DNA of 6,684 nucleotides from Oscillospiraceae bacterium (GCA_003519645.1 DOWI01000412.1:1-6684); one strand, 5' to 3'. Positions 1 to 5,478 are shown, counted from the stretch's first letter. The notes: generated by a model not told the origin, from the letters alone. Numbers and translations: made by a program.

Positions 1-39
1 ACCAACATTAACTTGACACAGACTTTTCGACTTAACAGT

Positions 40-59
40 ATTGACAATATATTGGTAAT
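40..59. promoter_or_regulatory. Inverted repeat over the -35 box, candidate operator
   Basis: The segment reads ATTgaCAATATATTGgtAAT. It has a perfect 10-bp core palindrome (45-54) and matching outer ATT/AAT arms with two mismatched positions on each side. It covers the -35 hexamer and most of the spacer, where a bound repressor would block polymerase. The binder is unknown. The TetR-type protein encoded at 3380-3997 is the obvious local candidate, but that link is an inference. AT-rich promoters often hold chance dyads. Confidence 0.35.
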
Positions 60-69
60 TTTATATAAT
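41..69 (+). promoter_or_regulatory. Consensus sigma-A promoter of the membrane protein/PrsW/MACPF operon
   Basis: TTGACA (41-46) and TATAAT (64-69) are separated by exactly 17 bp, so both hexamers and the spacer match the housekeeping consensus. Transcription would start near 76, leaving a leader of about 55 nt before the first gene. A second TTGACA at 13-18 has no convincing -10 partner. A perfect promoter usually implies strong expression unless it is repressed, and the dyads that overlap it suggest repression. Confidence 0.85.
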
Positions 70-80
70 GACTGTAGTCA
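69..80. promoter_or_regulatory. TGACT-gt-AGTCA dyad at the transcription start, candidate operator
   Basis: The 5-bp arms TGACT and AGTCA are separated by 2 bp. They run from the last base of the -10 box across the expected start site. The position suits a repressor operator. The arms are short, and the motif is not repeated at the tetR promoter, which weakens an autoregulation plus cross-regulation model. Confidence 0.3.
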
Positions 81-131
81 GCAAATATTATTGCATAGCA
101 GACAAGCCCTATGAGTCTGGAGTAATTTGAT

Positions 132-890
132 ATGTTTCGTAATATGCCCGCCAAAAGTGCTTTGATTTATTTTGTAATTGCAACGGTTACAGCGGTGTTA
201 TCCTTAGCTGCCTTGATTTTGGTTTCTATTAACTCTAAAAATCAAATAAGTTTAGCGATTGAGATAATTCAGCTTTTCAATTCACTTGTTGCATTGACCG
301 GAATGATAAGCTGTATTCTGATATATAAGGATTTGCTGCTGCCGAAAATCGTTGTTCAGTCACTTATCTGCTTTGTATTGGGTGAACTTTACTGGGTACT
401 TCATGTCTACATAAGAGGCTATGAACAAGTCGGCGTTTTCTCCATATCTGATATTTCATGGATCGGGTTTTACCTTTTTCTTCTCACAGCCTGCCGAAAT
501 GTATTTCACCCGGTTATTGATTTTAAGGATAAATACAGGAAGATTAATATTGTTTCTCTATTCGCTCCAATTTTTATTATTGGTATTAATTCGGTTTTGT
601 ATCTTACGGGTGATAGCTTATTTTATACAATTATCTATACTGTTCCGACTGCATTTCTTTCTTATTGCACCTTGCGGTTATTCCTCACATCCTTCAAAAA
701 TAAAAAGCTAAAAGGCTTCGGTTCATATCACATAATTATCGGATTGATTCTTTTGATTGATAATTTGACCTGCCTTACATGGAATCTTGGCTTTGAGTAT
801 ATGGCATACATTTTTAAATTCTGTTTTGCGTTGCTTTTGCTGCCAATCACTTCGGCAGTATATAAGGGGGTGCGGAATTGTCCCCTATAG
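132..890 (+). CDS. Polytopic membrane protein, about 8 transmembrane segments, unknown function
   Basis: This is the first gene of the operon. The ATG at 132 is preceded by GGAG (119-122) at 9-nt spacing. The 252-residue product is almost entirely hydrophobic, with about eight membrane segments near residues 10-32, 40-64, 70-93, 103-120, 137-158, 160-184, 196-216 and 220-244. Short basic loops such as KDKYRK and KNKKLK lie between them, and there is no soluble domain. The stretch FSISDISWIGFYLFLL (about 104-119) recalls a motif in the multi-pass sensory regions found in front of some GGDEF enzymes. That is a weak resemblance, and no output domain is attached. The end overlaps the next gene by 13 bp, so translation is probably coupled. 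Possible roles are a partner or sensor for the protease, or self-protection against the MACPF protein. Both are guesses from context. Confidence 0.85.
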   Translation: MFRNMPAKSALIYFVIATVTAVLSLAALILVSINSKNQISLAIEIIQLFNSLVALTGMISCILIYKDLLLPKIVVQSLICFVLGELYWVLHVYIRGYEQVGVFSISDISWIGFYLFLLTACRNVFHPVIDFKDKYRKINIVSLFAPIFIIGINSVLYLTGDSLFYTIIYTVPTAFLSYCTLRLFLTSFKNKKLKGFGSYHIIIGLILLIDNLTCLTWNLGFEYMAYIFKFCFALLLLPITSAVYKGVRNCPL

Positions 891-1669
891 TGAATATATT
901 TATCTGCATAGTTGCTCCCCTGCTGTTGACACTGTTTATACTCAAGGATAGTGCAAGGCGCTTCAATCTATTTTTTATCATAGGTATGGCAATTGCGCTT
1001 TTGGCAAGTTCTATCAATCCACTTATTATGAAGCTTGCTCATTATGGTAGCCTTGATACGGCAATTTATATAGCACCGATAAGTGAGGAAGTTATTAAGG
1101 CACTTCCGATATTTATATATGTTTTGATTTTCAAGCCGGAGAAGAATGATATCATTGTAGCGGCATTAGCAATAGGTATCGGCTTTGCTACGCTGGAAAA
1201 CTGCACATACATTAGTGCATATAGCAACGCTGATTTGCTTTTTGCTGTACTGCGAGGGTTTGCATCCGGTATCATGCACGCGGTTAACACAGCGGTAGTC
1301 GGCTTTGGAATGTGCCATGCCTATGACAAAAAGCCGGATGCTGTTTTCACTTTCGCTCTGCTTGGTGCTGTGATTACATATCACTCAATTTATAATATGC
1401 TGGTTACGGCCCCGACAAAAATTAAGCATATAGGCTGGATTATGCCAATGCTTACCGCAACAGTTATAACTTTCATAAGACAGAGGGAATATGGTATACG
1501 GCTGTTAAAAAGGATATTTCGTATTAAAAATGAAGTGACATTAAAAACAGTAGACGAAAGTGAAATGGAGGATTTTGTTAATGAGCAAAAAGATTTTGAC
1601 GATGATTTTGGCGATATGTATGATGATACCACTGATTACATCATGCCAAGGCAGCAGCGGGAATGTTAG
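878..1669 (+). CDS. PrsW-family intramembrane glutamic-type protease
   Basis: The start is TTG at 878, with a GGGGG-type ribosome binding site (866-870) seven bases upstream, inside the preceding gene. The 263-residue product has several membrane helices and the ordered PrsW motifs: EEVIK (70-74, EExxK), FATLEN (103-108, FxxxEN), a histidine in a membrane segment (H134 in SGIMHAVNTA) and YHSIYN (168-173, H169 and N173). PrsW proteins are related to the CAAX/CPBP (Abi) protease superfamily. Bacillus subtilis PrsW cleaves the anti-sigma factor RsiW; some CPBP relatives act in bacteriocin immunity. All putative catalytic residues are present, so the protein is predicted active in the membrane. 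No sigma/anti-sigma pair lies nearby, so the classical RsiW role is not supported. The C-terminus (about 226-252) is strongly acidic, and its codons from 1581 on overlap the next gene in another frame. The symbol prsW is withheld because orthology is not shown. Confidence 0.88.
   Translation: MSPIVNIFICIVAPLLLTLFILKDSARRFNLFFIIGMAIALLASSINPLIMKLAHYGSLDTAIYIAPISEEVIKALPIFIYVLIFKPEKNDIIVAALAIGIGFATLENCTYISAYSNADLLFAVLRGFASGIMHAVNTAVVGFGMCHAYDKKPDAVFTFALLGAVITYHSIYNMLVTAPTKIKHIGWIMPMLTATVITFIRQREYGIRLLKRIFRIKNEVTLKTVDESEMEDFVNEQKDFDDDFGDMYDDTTDYIMPRQQREC
1567..1571 (+). promoter_or_regulatory. Ribosome binding site that fixes the MACPF gene start
   Basis: GGAGG lies 9 nt before the ATG at 1581. 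An in-frame ATG further upstream at 1560 has no comparable site, and it would put seven extra residues ahead of a signal peptide that is already complete. The start at 1581 is therefore preferred. Confidence 0.8.
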
Positions 1670-3230
1670 TGTCGGCATCAATCAAAAGCAGGCGGCACAG
1701 GCGGATCAGCTCGGACTTGCAGGAGCAATGGGCGAGACAATTAAAGGCGAATACGGTGGATATCTCGGATACGGTTATAATGTTGTTACAAGTGCATATT
1801 TTAACTCGAATGACGTAAGTTCTCGCGCAGAAATATTCGATACCGATCTACTTCTTGAAGACAAAAGGCTGCGTAAGATTGCACTTTCCCAAACCGATAC
1901 GGCGCTGTATATGGGTGAAACTATGGAGTCGTATCAAAAAGACGTTTCAACAAATCTGGGTCTATCTTTTTCATATGGACTTTTCTCAAAGGTAAAGGGA
2001 GATTTCTCACTTTCGGCAGACACAAACACATCCGGAATGAGCAAAAGCGTATTTATTAAAAATCAAATTAAAATACAAAAGGAAAGACAATTCATCAAAT
2101 ATGGCGACCTTGAAATGGATGAGATTAAAGAATATGTGTATAAGTCTGTCCTTAAAAGGATTAACGCTGATATTTCCGGTAAAACAGATGAGGAAAAACA
2201 AAAATATTATGATGAGGAGATATTTGACAGATACGGAACCCATGTGCTGATGGACATTATGCTGGGCGGCAGAATGGATTTGAATTATGTCTATAATAAC
2301 ACCTCTAAAAAATCTATGCAGGACATCAAGATGGAATTAGATGCGACATATAAAACATTTGCCGCTAAGGTTTCAGGCAGCGTCAGCACAGACATTTCAA
2401 CCAAGTCCGAAAGCTTTGCCAAAAATTCAACCTTTAAGGCATCCCGCGTCGGCGGCTCGGTTTCACCTGACATCAATACATATGAGAAGGCATTGGACAC
2501 CTATAAGGATTGGTCACAAAGCATACAGGATGGTATATCGCTCGAGTTTTTCGATGTGGGGAATAATTGTCAAGATTCCCTGCTGCCTATATGGGAATTT
2601 GCAGATAGCGAAGAAAAGCGGACCGAAATCATTTTGGCGTATCAAAATTATGTGAGCAAAGCCGGAAAGTTTTTTGCCGACCTTGACAAGAGTATTGGTA
2701 AGGAAGCCATGCCTCTCTATATTAAAAATATTTATATAGGCTCTAATCCCCAATCCGCACTCGCAAAAAGTGATGTTGATACGCAGATTGCGTTAAAGGA
2801 ACCAGATTATCTTAAAAAGGTTATTATACCTATTGATTTAAATAAAAGTGCAGGCGGGGATTATATCTATATCGGCTATACAATGACAACTAACCCCGAC
2901 GAGGCAATGCGGGATATTAAAATTGAGGCATTCACCAGCGGTAGTGCAAACAAAACGAAATCCGGTTATTCATTTATAGATTCAGACTTGAATAAAAATT
3001 CATCAAGGTATTCTGCAAGCGTGGCGTCATACATCTATCTTTATTATTCAAAAGATAAAACAAAGGGTGAGCCCATACGCGAAATCGGAATCGAAGTAGA
3101 TGGAGTGTATTCGTTTGGGACGGTGGGCACTGGTTGGATTCCTTCTTTGCGTTTTAACAGTAACGATAAATATGACTTAAATAAGGGTGTTGCTAACTCT
3201 GCGTATATCTATATTTGGTTTAAAAGATAA
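1581..3230 (+). CDS. MACPF (perforin-like) lipoprotein with C-terminal MABP-like beta-prism
   Basis: The 549-residue product begins with a lipoprotein signal peptide: MSKK, a hydrophobic core, then lipobox ITSC with lipidated Cys22. Residues about 45-365 form the MACPF/CDC-like region. Its hallmark is YGTH (218-221), six residues, then GG (229-230), which fits the family signature Y-G-T-H-x(7)-G-G exactly. The Ser/Thr/Lys-rich stretches around 125-165 and 245-295 suit the two helical clusters that unfurl into pore hairpins in this fold. Residues about 412-549 carry three DLNK...YIY(I/L) repeats that resemble the MABP beta-prism; beta-prism domains also follow MACPF in Photorhabdus Plu-MACPF. 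MACPF proteins oligomerise into membrane pores, and the Bacteroidales members (BSAPs) kill rival bacteria. Lipid anchoring on the producer's own membrane is expected here, so the target and any release step are open questions. It is the last gene before the terminator, and its first 89 bp overlap the protease gene. Confidence 0.9.
   Translation: MSKKILTMILAICMMIPLITSCQGSSGNVSVGINQKQAAQADQLGLAGAMGETIKGEYGGYLGYGYNVVTSAYFNSNDVSSRAEIFDTDLLLEDKRLRKIALSQTDTALYMGETMESYQKDVSTNLGLSFSYGLFSKVKGDFSLSADTNTSGMSKSVFIKNQIKIQKERQFIKYGDLEMDEIKEYVYKSVLKRINADISGKTDEEKQKYYDEEIFDRYGTHVLMDIMLGGRMDLNYVYNNTSKKSMQDIKMELDATYKTFAAKVSGSVSTDISTKSESFAKNSTFKASRVGGSVSPDINTYEKALDTYKDWSQSIQDGISLEFFDVGNNCQDSLLPIWEFADSEEKRTEIILAYQNYVSKAGKFFADLDKSIGKEAMPLYIKNIYIGSNPQSALAKSDVDTQIALKEPDYLKKVIIPIDLNKSAGGDYIYIGYTMTTNPDEAMRDIKIEAFTSGSANKTKSGYSFIDSDLNKNSSRYSASVASYIYLYYSKDKTKGEPIREIGIEVDGVYSFGTVGTGWIPSLRFNSNDKYDLNKGVANSAYIYIWFKR
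2835..3227 (+). repeat. Three-fold protein repeat, beta-prism module of the MACPF lipoprotein
   Basis: Three units start at residues 419 (DLNKSAGGDYIYIGY), 469 (DLNKNSS followed by YIYLYY at 484) and 532 (DLNKGVANSAYIYIWF). Each has DLNK, a small-residue-rich loop, then an aromatic beta strand. Strands such as DIKIEA and EIGIEV alternate between them. Three similar units fit the pseudo-threefold symmetry of a beta-prism. The MABP family (MVB12-associated beta-prism) has the same DLN-K-G-GG-IYL pattern and is linked to membrane or lipid contact. The assignment is by pattern recognition and was not confirmed by a profile search. Confidence 0.7.
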
Positions 3231-3246
3231 AATTATAAAATTGTTC

Positions 3247-3288
3247 CACCCGCCTTTGAAATTATTTGTTTCAAGGGCGGGTGTTTTT
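3247..3288 (+). terminator. Strong intrinsic terminator of the MACPF operon
   Basis: The arms CACCCGCCTTTGAAA (3247-3261) and TTTCAAGGGCGGGTG (3269-3283) form a 15-bp stem with one U-G wobble and a 7-nt loop, followed by TTTTT (3284-3288). It begins 16 nt after the MACPF stop codon. It separates this operon from tetR. Confidence 0.92.
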
Positions 3289-3319
3289 AAACATGTTAAG
3301 TTTATGATATAAACGCTAT

Positions 3320-3347
3320 TTGTTTTATTCTGAGAAATAAGTATACT
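3320..3347 (+). promoter_or_regulatory. Promoter of the tetR-family gene, with small dyads
   Basis: TTGTTT (3320-3325) and TATACT (3342-3347) are 16 bp apart; TACTAT (3344-3349) is an alternative -10. Two small dyads lie within it: TTCTgAGAA (3328-3336) in the spacer and AGTATACT (3340-3347) over the -10. Either could hold an autoregulatory site, as is common for TetR-family genes, but both are short. Confidence 0.6.
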
Positions 3348-3379
3348 ATATTAATCAACTAATAATGAAAGAGGAACAA

Positions 3380-3997
3380 ATGAATTATAACGGAAAAAAC
3401 AGAAAGCTAAAGGCTAAGGCTACCAGAGAAAAAATATATAAAAGTGCAGAGAAGCTATTTTCTCAGAACGATTACAATAAAGTATCTGTAGATGCCATTG
3501 TAGAAGCAGCGGGTGTAGCGAAGGGCTCTTTTTATGTGCACTTTGCATCAAAGGATGCTTTAATTGCTATGCTTATAAACGATCATGTTGAAAAAGCGGA
3601 CACTGATTACAAAGCCTTTTTAGACACTTTTCATGAAGACGCTTCGGCAGAGACAATTATTCTTTCGCTCATTGGGACAATTTCCGATGAGCTTATAGAT
3701 AAGATCGGCTGCGGCAAAATGAAAGCTGTTTATAAGGCGCAAATAGCAAAAGATGTGGACACAGGCGCTGTTATGGGCTACAACCGAGCACTTTATAAAA
3801 TGTTCAGCGACGTGTTGGAGAGGGGTATAAGAAAGGGAGAATTCAAATCCGGGCTATCCCCTGATCTTCTTGCTCGTCATTTTATGCTCGCAATCAGGGG
3901 AATTACCTATGAGTGGTGCATACGCTATCCTGAATTTGATTTAAAAACTCAGGCGGTAGAACACTTTGAAATACTCATTAACGGTCTTAAGGGATAA
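3380..3997 (+). CDS. TetR/AcrR-family transcriptional repressor
   Basis: The 205-residue protein has an N-terminal DNA-binding domain (about residues 12-60). TREKIYKSAEKLFSQNDY is the first helix pair, and VSVDAIVEAAGVAKGSFYVHF (35-55) contains the helix-turn-helix with the typical GSFYVHFASKDAL continuation. The C-terminal two-thirds is helical and divergent and would hold the ligand pocket and dimer interface; the inducer cannot be predicted. The length is normal for the family. ATG 3380 is chosen because GAGG (3371-3374) sits 5 nt before it; ATG 3365 would add MKEEQ and lacks a clear ribosome binding site. The gene has its own promoter after the operon terminator. TetR regulators often control adjacent genes, so repression of the promoter at 41-69 is plausible but unproven. 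No terminator was found directly after the gene. Confidence 0.9.
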   Translation: MNYNGKNRKLKAKATREKIYKSAEKLFSQNDYNKVSVDAIVEAAGVAKGSFYVHFASKDALIAMLINDHVEKADTDYKAFLDTFHEDASAETIILSLIGTISDELIDKIGCGKMKAVYKAQIAKDVDTGAVMGYNRALYKMFSDVLERGIRKGEFKSGLSPDLLARHFMLAIRGITYEWCIRYPEFDLKTQAVEHFEILINGLKG

Positions 3998-4029
3998 TGT
4001 CATGTTCTCGAGGTATAAAATCAATATAA

Positions 4030-4164
4030 AGACAATTTCACCTTCACTCTATTGAATACTTTGGATTGTCGTGCGATCACGATAAGATCATTGAAAGAGA
4101 GCAATACTGGAAAGCGTGCTTTAACACCATAAAAAAGGTTATAATGACAATTAGTTATTCATAA
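4030..4164 (+). pseudogene. Possible gene remnant, 44 codons, no start codon
   Basis: One frame stays open from just after a TAA (4027-4029) to a TAA at 4162-4164 and reads RQFHLHSIEYFGLSCDHDK, then IIEREQYWKACFNTIKK. The composition (acidic/basic alternation, W, Y, C, H) looks like a real soluble protein, not random AT-rich translation. There is no ATG at the head and no ribosome binding site. I do not recognise the family. It may be the 3' end of a deleted gene, or a chance open frame. Confidence 0.25.
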
Positions 4165-4167
4165 CCT
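4131..4167 (-). terminator. Candidate intrinsic terminator of the minus-strand lipoprotein operon
   Basis: Read on the minus strand, AGGTTAT (4167-4161), a bulged G, and AAT pair with ATT and ATAACCT (4142-4136). The loop is about 11 nt, and the T run is encoded by the A tract at 4131-4136. The stem is AT-rich and only moderately stable. It lies about 235 nt after the last gene's stop. It is the only terminator-like structure seen for that operon. Confidence 0.45.
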
Positions 4168-4258
4168 ACATACAGCGACTAGAATCTCATTCTATCCAGT
4201 TCTGTATATTCCCATATTATTGTGGTTGCTATTAATCTTATGATAATCCTCGCTCGAT

Positions 4259-4386
4259 CTATCCTTTTGCTTTTTCCTCTGCAATCTCCGCTTTCATCTG
4301 AACATTCAGCTCAGCGAGCTTTTCTTCGCATTCTCCCCGCGTCGGTGCATAGATGTTCTAGATATGCGTTTGCCGACTGCGGATGT
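4259..4386 (-). pseudogene. Degenerate fragment resembling a tyrosine-integrase N-terminal region
   Basis: On the minus strand, one frame reads NIYAPTRGECEEKLAEL and then NVQMKAEIAEEKAKG before a TAG (4261-4259). The codons just upstream read TSAVGKRI in a different frame, with a TAG in the first frame between them. One frameshift therefore rejoins GKRI to NIYAPTRGECEEKL. A pattern of GKRI-x-x-x-(I/V)YAPTR-x-ECEEKLA-L-I-x-x-MKAEI is what I recall from the arm-binding N-terminal part of integrases of integrative elements in gut Firmicutes. The catalytic domain is absent. Family assignment is from memory and moderate at best. The remnant suggests a former integrative element here. Confidence 0.4.
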
Positions 4387-4402
4387 GTAATTATATAATT
4401 AC
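4387..4402. repeat. 16-bp perfect palindrome at the lipoprotein stop codon
   Basis: GTAATTATATAATTAC equals its own reverse complement. It touches the stop codon of the lipoprotein gene (4404-4402) and directly abuts the integrase-like fragment. With only A/T in the core it would be a poor terminator stem. It could be a protein-binding site, a junction scar, or chance in AT-rich DNA. Confidence 0.45.
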
Positions 4403-4935
4403 TATTTATTATTTTTATCGGGTATCCCGTCACCGGTGATTTCCAAGAAAAACTGCGGCTCAAACTCCGGCTCTATCTCGCCCGATGCGGATTGCATGTA
4501 CCGAACTACAATTCTGATAGATTCATCTTGCGTACCCGGTTTGTATTTGATTCCATCGCTGTAGAAGTAGTCCTGCCACGCATGATCATAATCAAGATAA
4601 GCGTTTAATTTATCAATGATCTCTTTGACTTGATCTTCACTTACAATATTCCAGTTAATCGTTACTTTTTTAACAAAGGACCGGGAATCATACACCTTGG
4701 TTACCTTTCCCAAGTTGGGAAAATCAGAGGGCAACATCTCCGAAGGCCAGTCGATTGTAAAAGTCGGTACCGGCTCACCTTGAGCGATTGCAGAGCTCGT
4801 ATTATTTTCATTGGTTGGACTGCTGGTATCGCTTGTGGAATGACGGCTGTTTTCCTTTTCTGCATTGTCAGAAGTACATGATACAAAACAGAAAGATAAC
4901 AGCATCACAAGCACGAAAAAAAGTAATTTTTTCAT
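4402..4935 (-). CDS. Small lipoprotein, single DUF6591-like domain
   Basis: The 177-residue product has an N-terminal MKKLLFF, a hydrophobic core and lipobox FVSC with Cys20. A Ser/Thr/Asn-rich low-complexity linker (about 21-52) follows, as is usual for Gram-positive surface lipoproteins. Residues about 60-170 begin with IDWPSEMLPSDFPNLGKVTKV and contain an alternating strand and helix pattern (VKEIIDKLNAYL). This resembles the W-P/D domain duplicated in the lipoprotein encoded at 5479-6246, but is more divergent, so the two may be paralogous. ATG 4935 has AAAGGAGAA (4953-4945) upstream. The gap to the zinc-ribbon gene is only 16 nt, and that gene's stop lies next to this ribosome binding site, so the two are co-transcribed. 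The protein should sit on the outer face of the membrane. The function is unknown. Confidence 0.82.
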   Translation of the reverse strand: MKKLLFFVLVMLLSFCFVSCTSDNAEKENSRHSTSDTSSPTNENNTSSAIAQGEPVPTFTIDWPSEMLPSDFPNLGKVTKVYDSRSFVKKVTINWNIVSEDQVKEIIDKLNAYLDYDHAWQDYFYSDGIKYKPGTQDESIRIVVRYMQSASGEIEPEFEPQFFLEITGDGIPDKNNK

Positions 4936-4951
4936 TATTCTTGTTTCTCCT

Positions 4952-5410
4952 TTATTTAATAATTGTAATGGCTCCGATGACGGGAAGTGGCTTTTGCACG
5001 CCTTTATTTGCGTTCACCATACCGATGATGACAAGCGCCAGAACAGCAATAGCCCAGCCCCAACCTATAAGCGATGTGATTGCCCATAGCCTCAATGAAA
5101 TCGACAGAAGCACGGATGAAAGGACGGTCACTACAATTTGGCCCGCAATCGACGTGAGCAGCAGCAAAAGCCCTTGATTTGCATGGAAACGTCCCATTTT
5201 TGAGTTTGGACAGGAAACGAGGGGGAGAAAAAACAGTATGTAGGACAGTATGAATATCACCTTGTTTTCCTGTGCTTCATTATTAACAGGCACAGCCTGG
5301 GCAGGTGGTTGCTCATTCATCGGTGCGGATGCAGCAACAATTGGAGAGCCGCACCCATCGCAAAATTTTGCATTGTCCATCAGTTTTTTTCCGCAGTTTA
5401 TACAATTCAT
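4952..5410 (-). CDS. Zinc-ribbon membrane protein with Tic20/DUF4870-like domain
   Basis: The 152-residue product starts with a zinc ribbon: C3-x2-C6, ten residues, C17-x2-C20 (CINC...CDGC). A Pro/Ala/Gln-rich linker (about 24-48) comes next. From residue 50 the protein is membrane-embedded: YILFFLPLVSCPNSKMGRFHANQG, then hydrophobic segments at about 80-105 and 108-133, ending in ANKGVQKPLPVIGAITIIK. The RFHANQG and KPLPVIG motifs are typical of the DUF4870/Tic20-like family of small bacterial membrane proteins; the role of that family in bacteria is unclear. ATG 5410 is preferred because GGAGG (5422-5418) lies 7 nt upstream. A longer frame from 5467 would add 19 residues before the zinc ribbon and lacks such a site. 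The gene lies between two lipoprotein genes and has its own promoter candidate. Confidence 0.87.
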   Translation of the reverse strand: MNCINCGKKLMDNAKFCDGCGSPIVAASAPMNEQPPAQAVPVNNEAQENKVIFILSYILFFLPLVSCPNSKMGRFHANQGLLLLLTSIAGQIVVTVLSSVLLSISLRLWAITSLIGWGWAIAVLALVIIGMVNANKGVQKPLPVIGAITIIK

Positions 5411-5417
5411 AATAATA

Positions 5418-5422
5418 CCTCC
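5418..5422 (-). promoter_or_regulatory. Ribosome binding site that fixes the zinc-ribbon gene start
   Basis: Minus-strand GGAGG is 7 nt before the ATG at 5410. It makes the zinc ribbon the true N-terminus, as in relatives, and argues against the longer frame starting at 5467. Confidence 0.75.
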
Positions 5423-5423
5423 A

Positions 5424-5437
5424 AATATTGTAATATT
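5424..5437. promoter_or_regulatory. AATATT-gt-AATATT dyad at the internal promoter start site
   Basis: Two AATATT hexamers, each self-complementary, are separated by 2 bp and overlap the -10 end and the start site of the internal promoter. The site is a candidate operator, for example for the LuxR-type protein. It is very AT-rich, so chance is a real alternative. Confidence 0.25.
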
Positions 5438-5462
5438 ATATTCTCCATAGGTAGACTGCCAA
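5435..5462 (-). promoter_or_regulatory. Internal promoter upstream of the zinc-ribbon gene
   Basis: On the minus strand TTGGCA (5462-5457) and TATAAT (5440-5435) are 16 bp apart, a near-consensus sigma-A promoter. It sits in the 68-nt gap between the two-domain lipoprotein gene and the zinc-ribbon gene, and would give a leader of about 20 nt. It would let the last two genes be expressed apart from luxR. Confidence 0.6.
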
Positions 5463-5478
5463 TTCAATCATTTGCAGC

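Larger units (their letters stand above)
3998..4401. other. Gene-free stretch with decayed mobile or accessory DNA
   Basis: No intact gene is visible between the convergent tetR and lipoprotein genes. The stretch holds a start-less open reading segment (4030-4164, +), a terminator-like hairpin for the minus strand (4131-4167), an integrase-like fragment (4259-4386, -) and a perfect palindrome (4387-4402). Short dyads TCGTGcgatCACGA (4069-4082) and AGAAT-ctc-ATTCT (about 4180-4192) are probably chance. The mix suggests an old insertion that has eroded. Confidence 0.6.

Noticed and set aside
99..119. Small hairpin CAGAC/GTCTG next to the first gene's ribosome binding site
   Set aside because: Only 5 bp with an 11-nt loop. 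It touches a single base of GGAG, so it is too weak to claim translational control.
421..711. Second + strand open frame inside the first membrane-protein gene
   Set aside because: It is a shadow of the 132-890 gene, with no ribosome binding site and only the hydrophobic composition expected from a shifted frame.
1066..2753. Several minus-strand open frames of 69-80 codons opposite the PrsW and MACPF genes
   Set aside because: They have no ribosome binding sites and no recognisable domains, and lie fully opposite well-supported genes.
4630..5177. Plus-strand open frames opposite the lipoprotein and zinc-ribbon genes
   Set aside because: The minus-strand genes have signal peptides, motifs and strong ribosome binding sites; the plus-strand frames have none of these.
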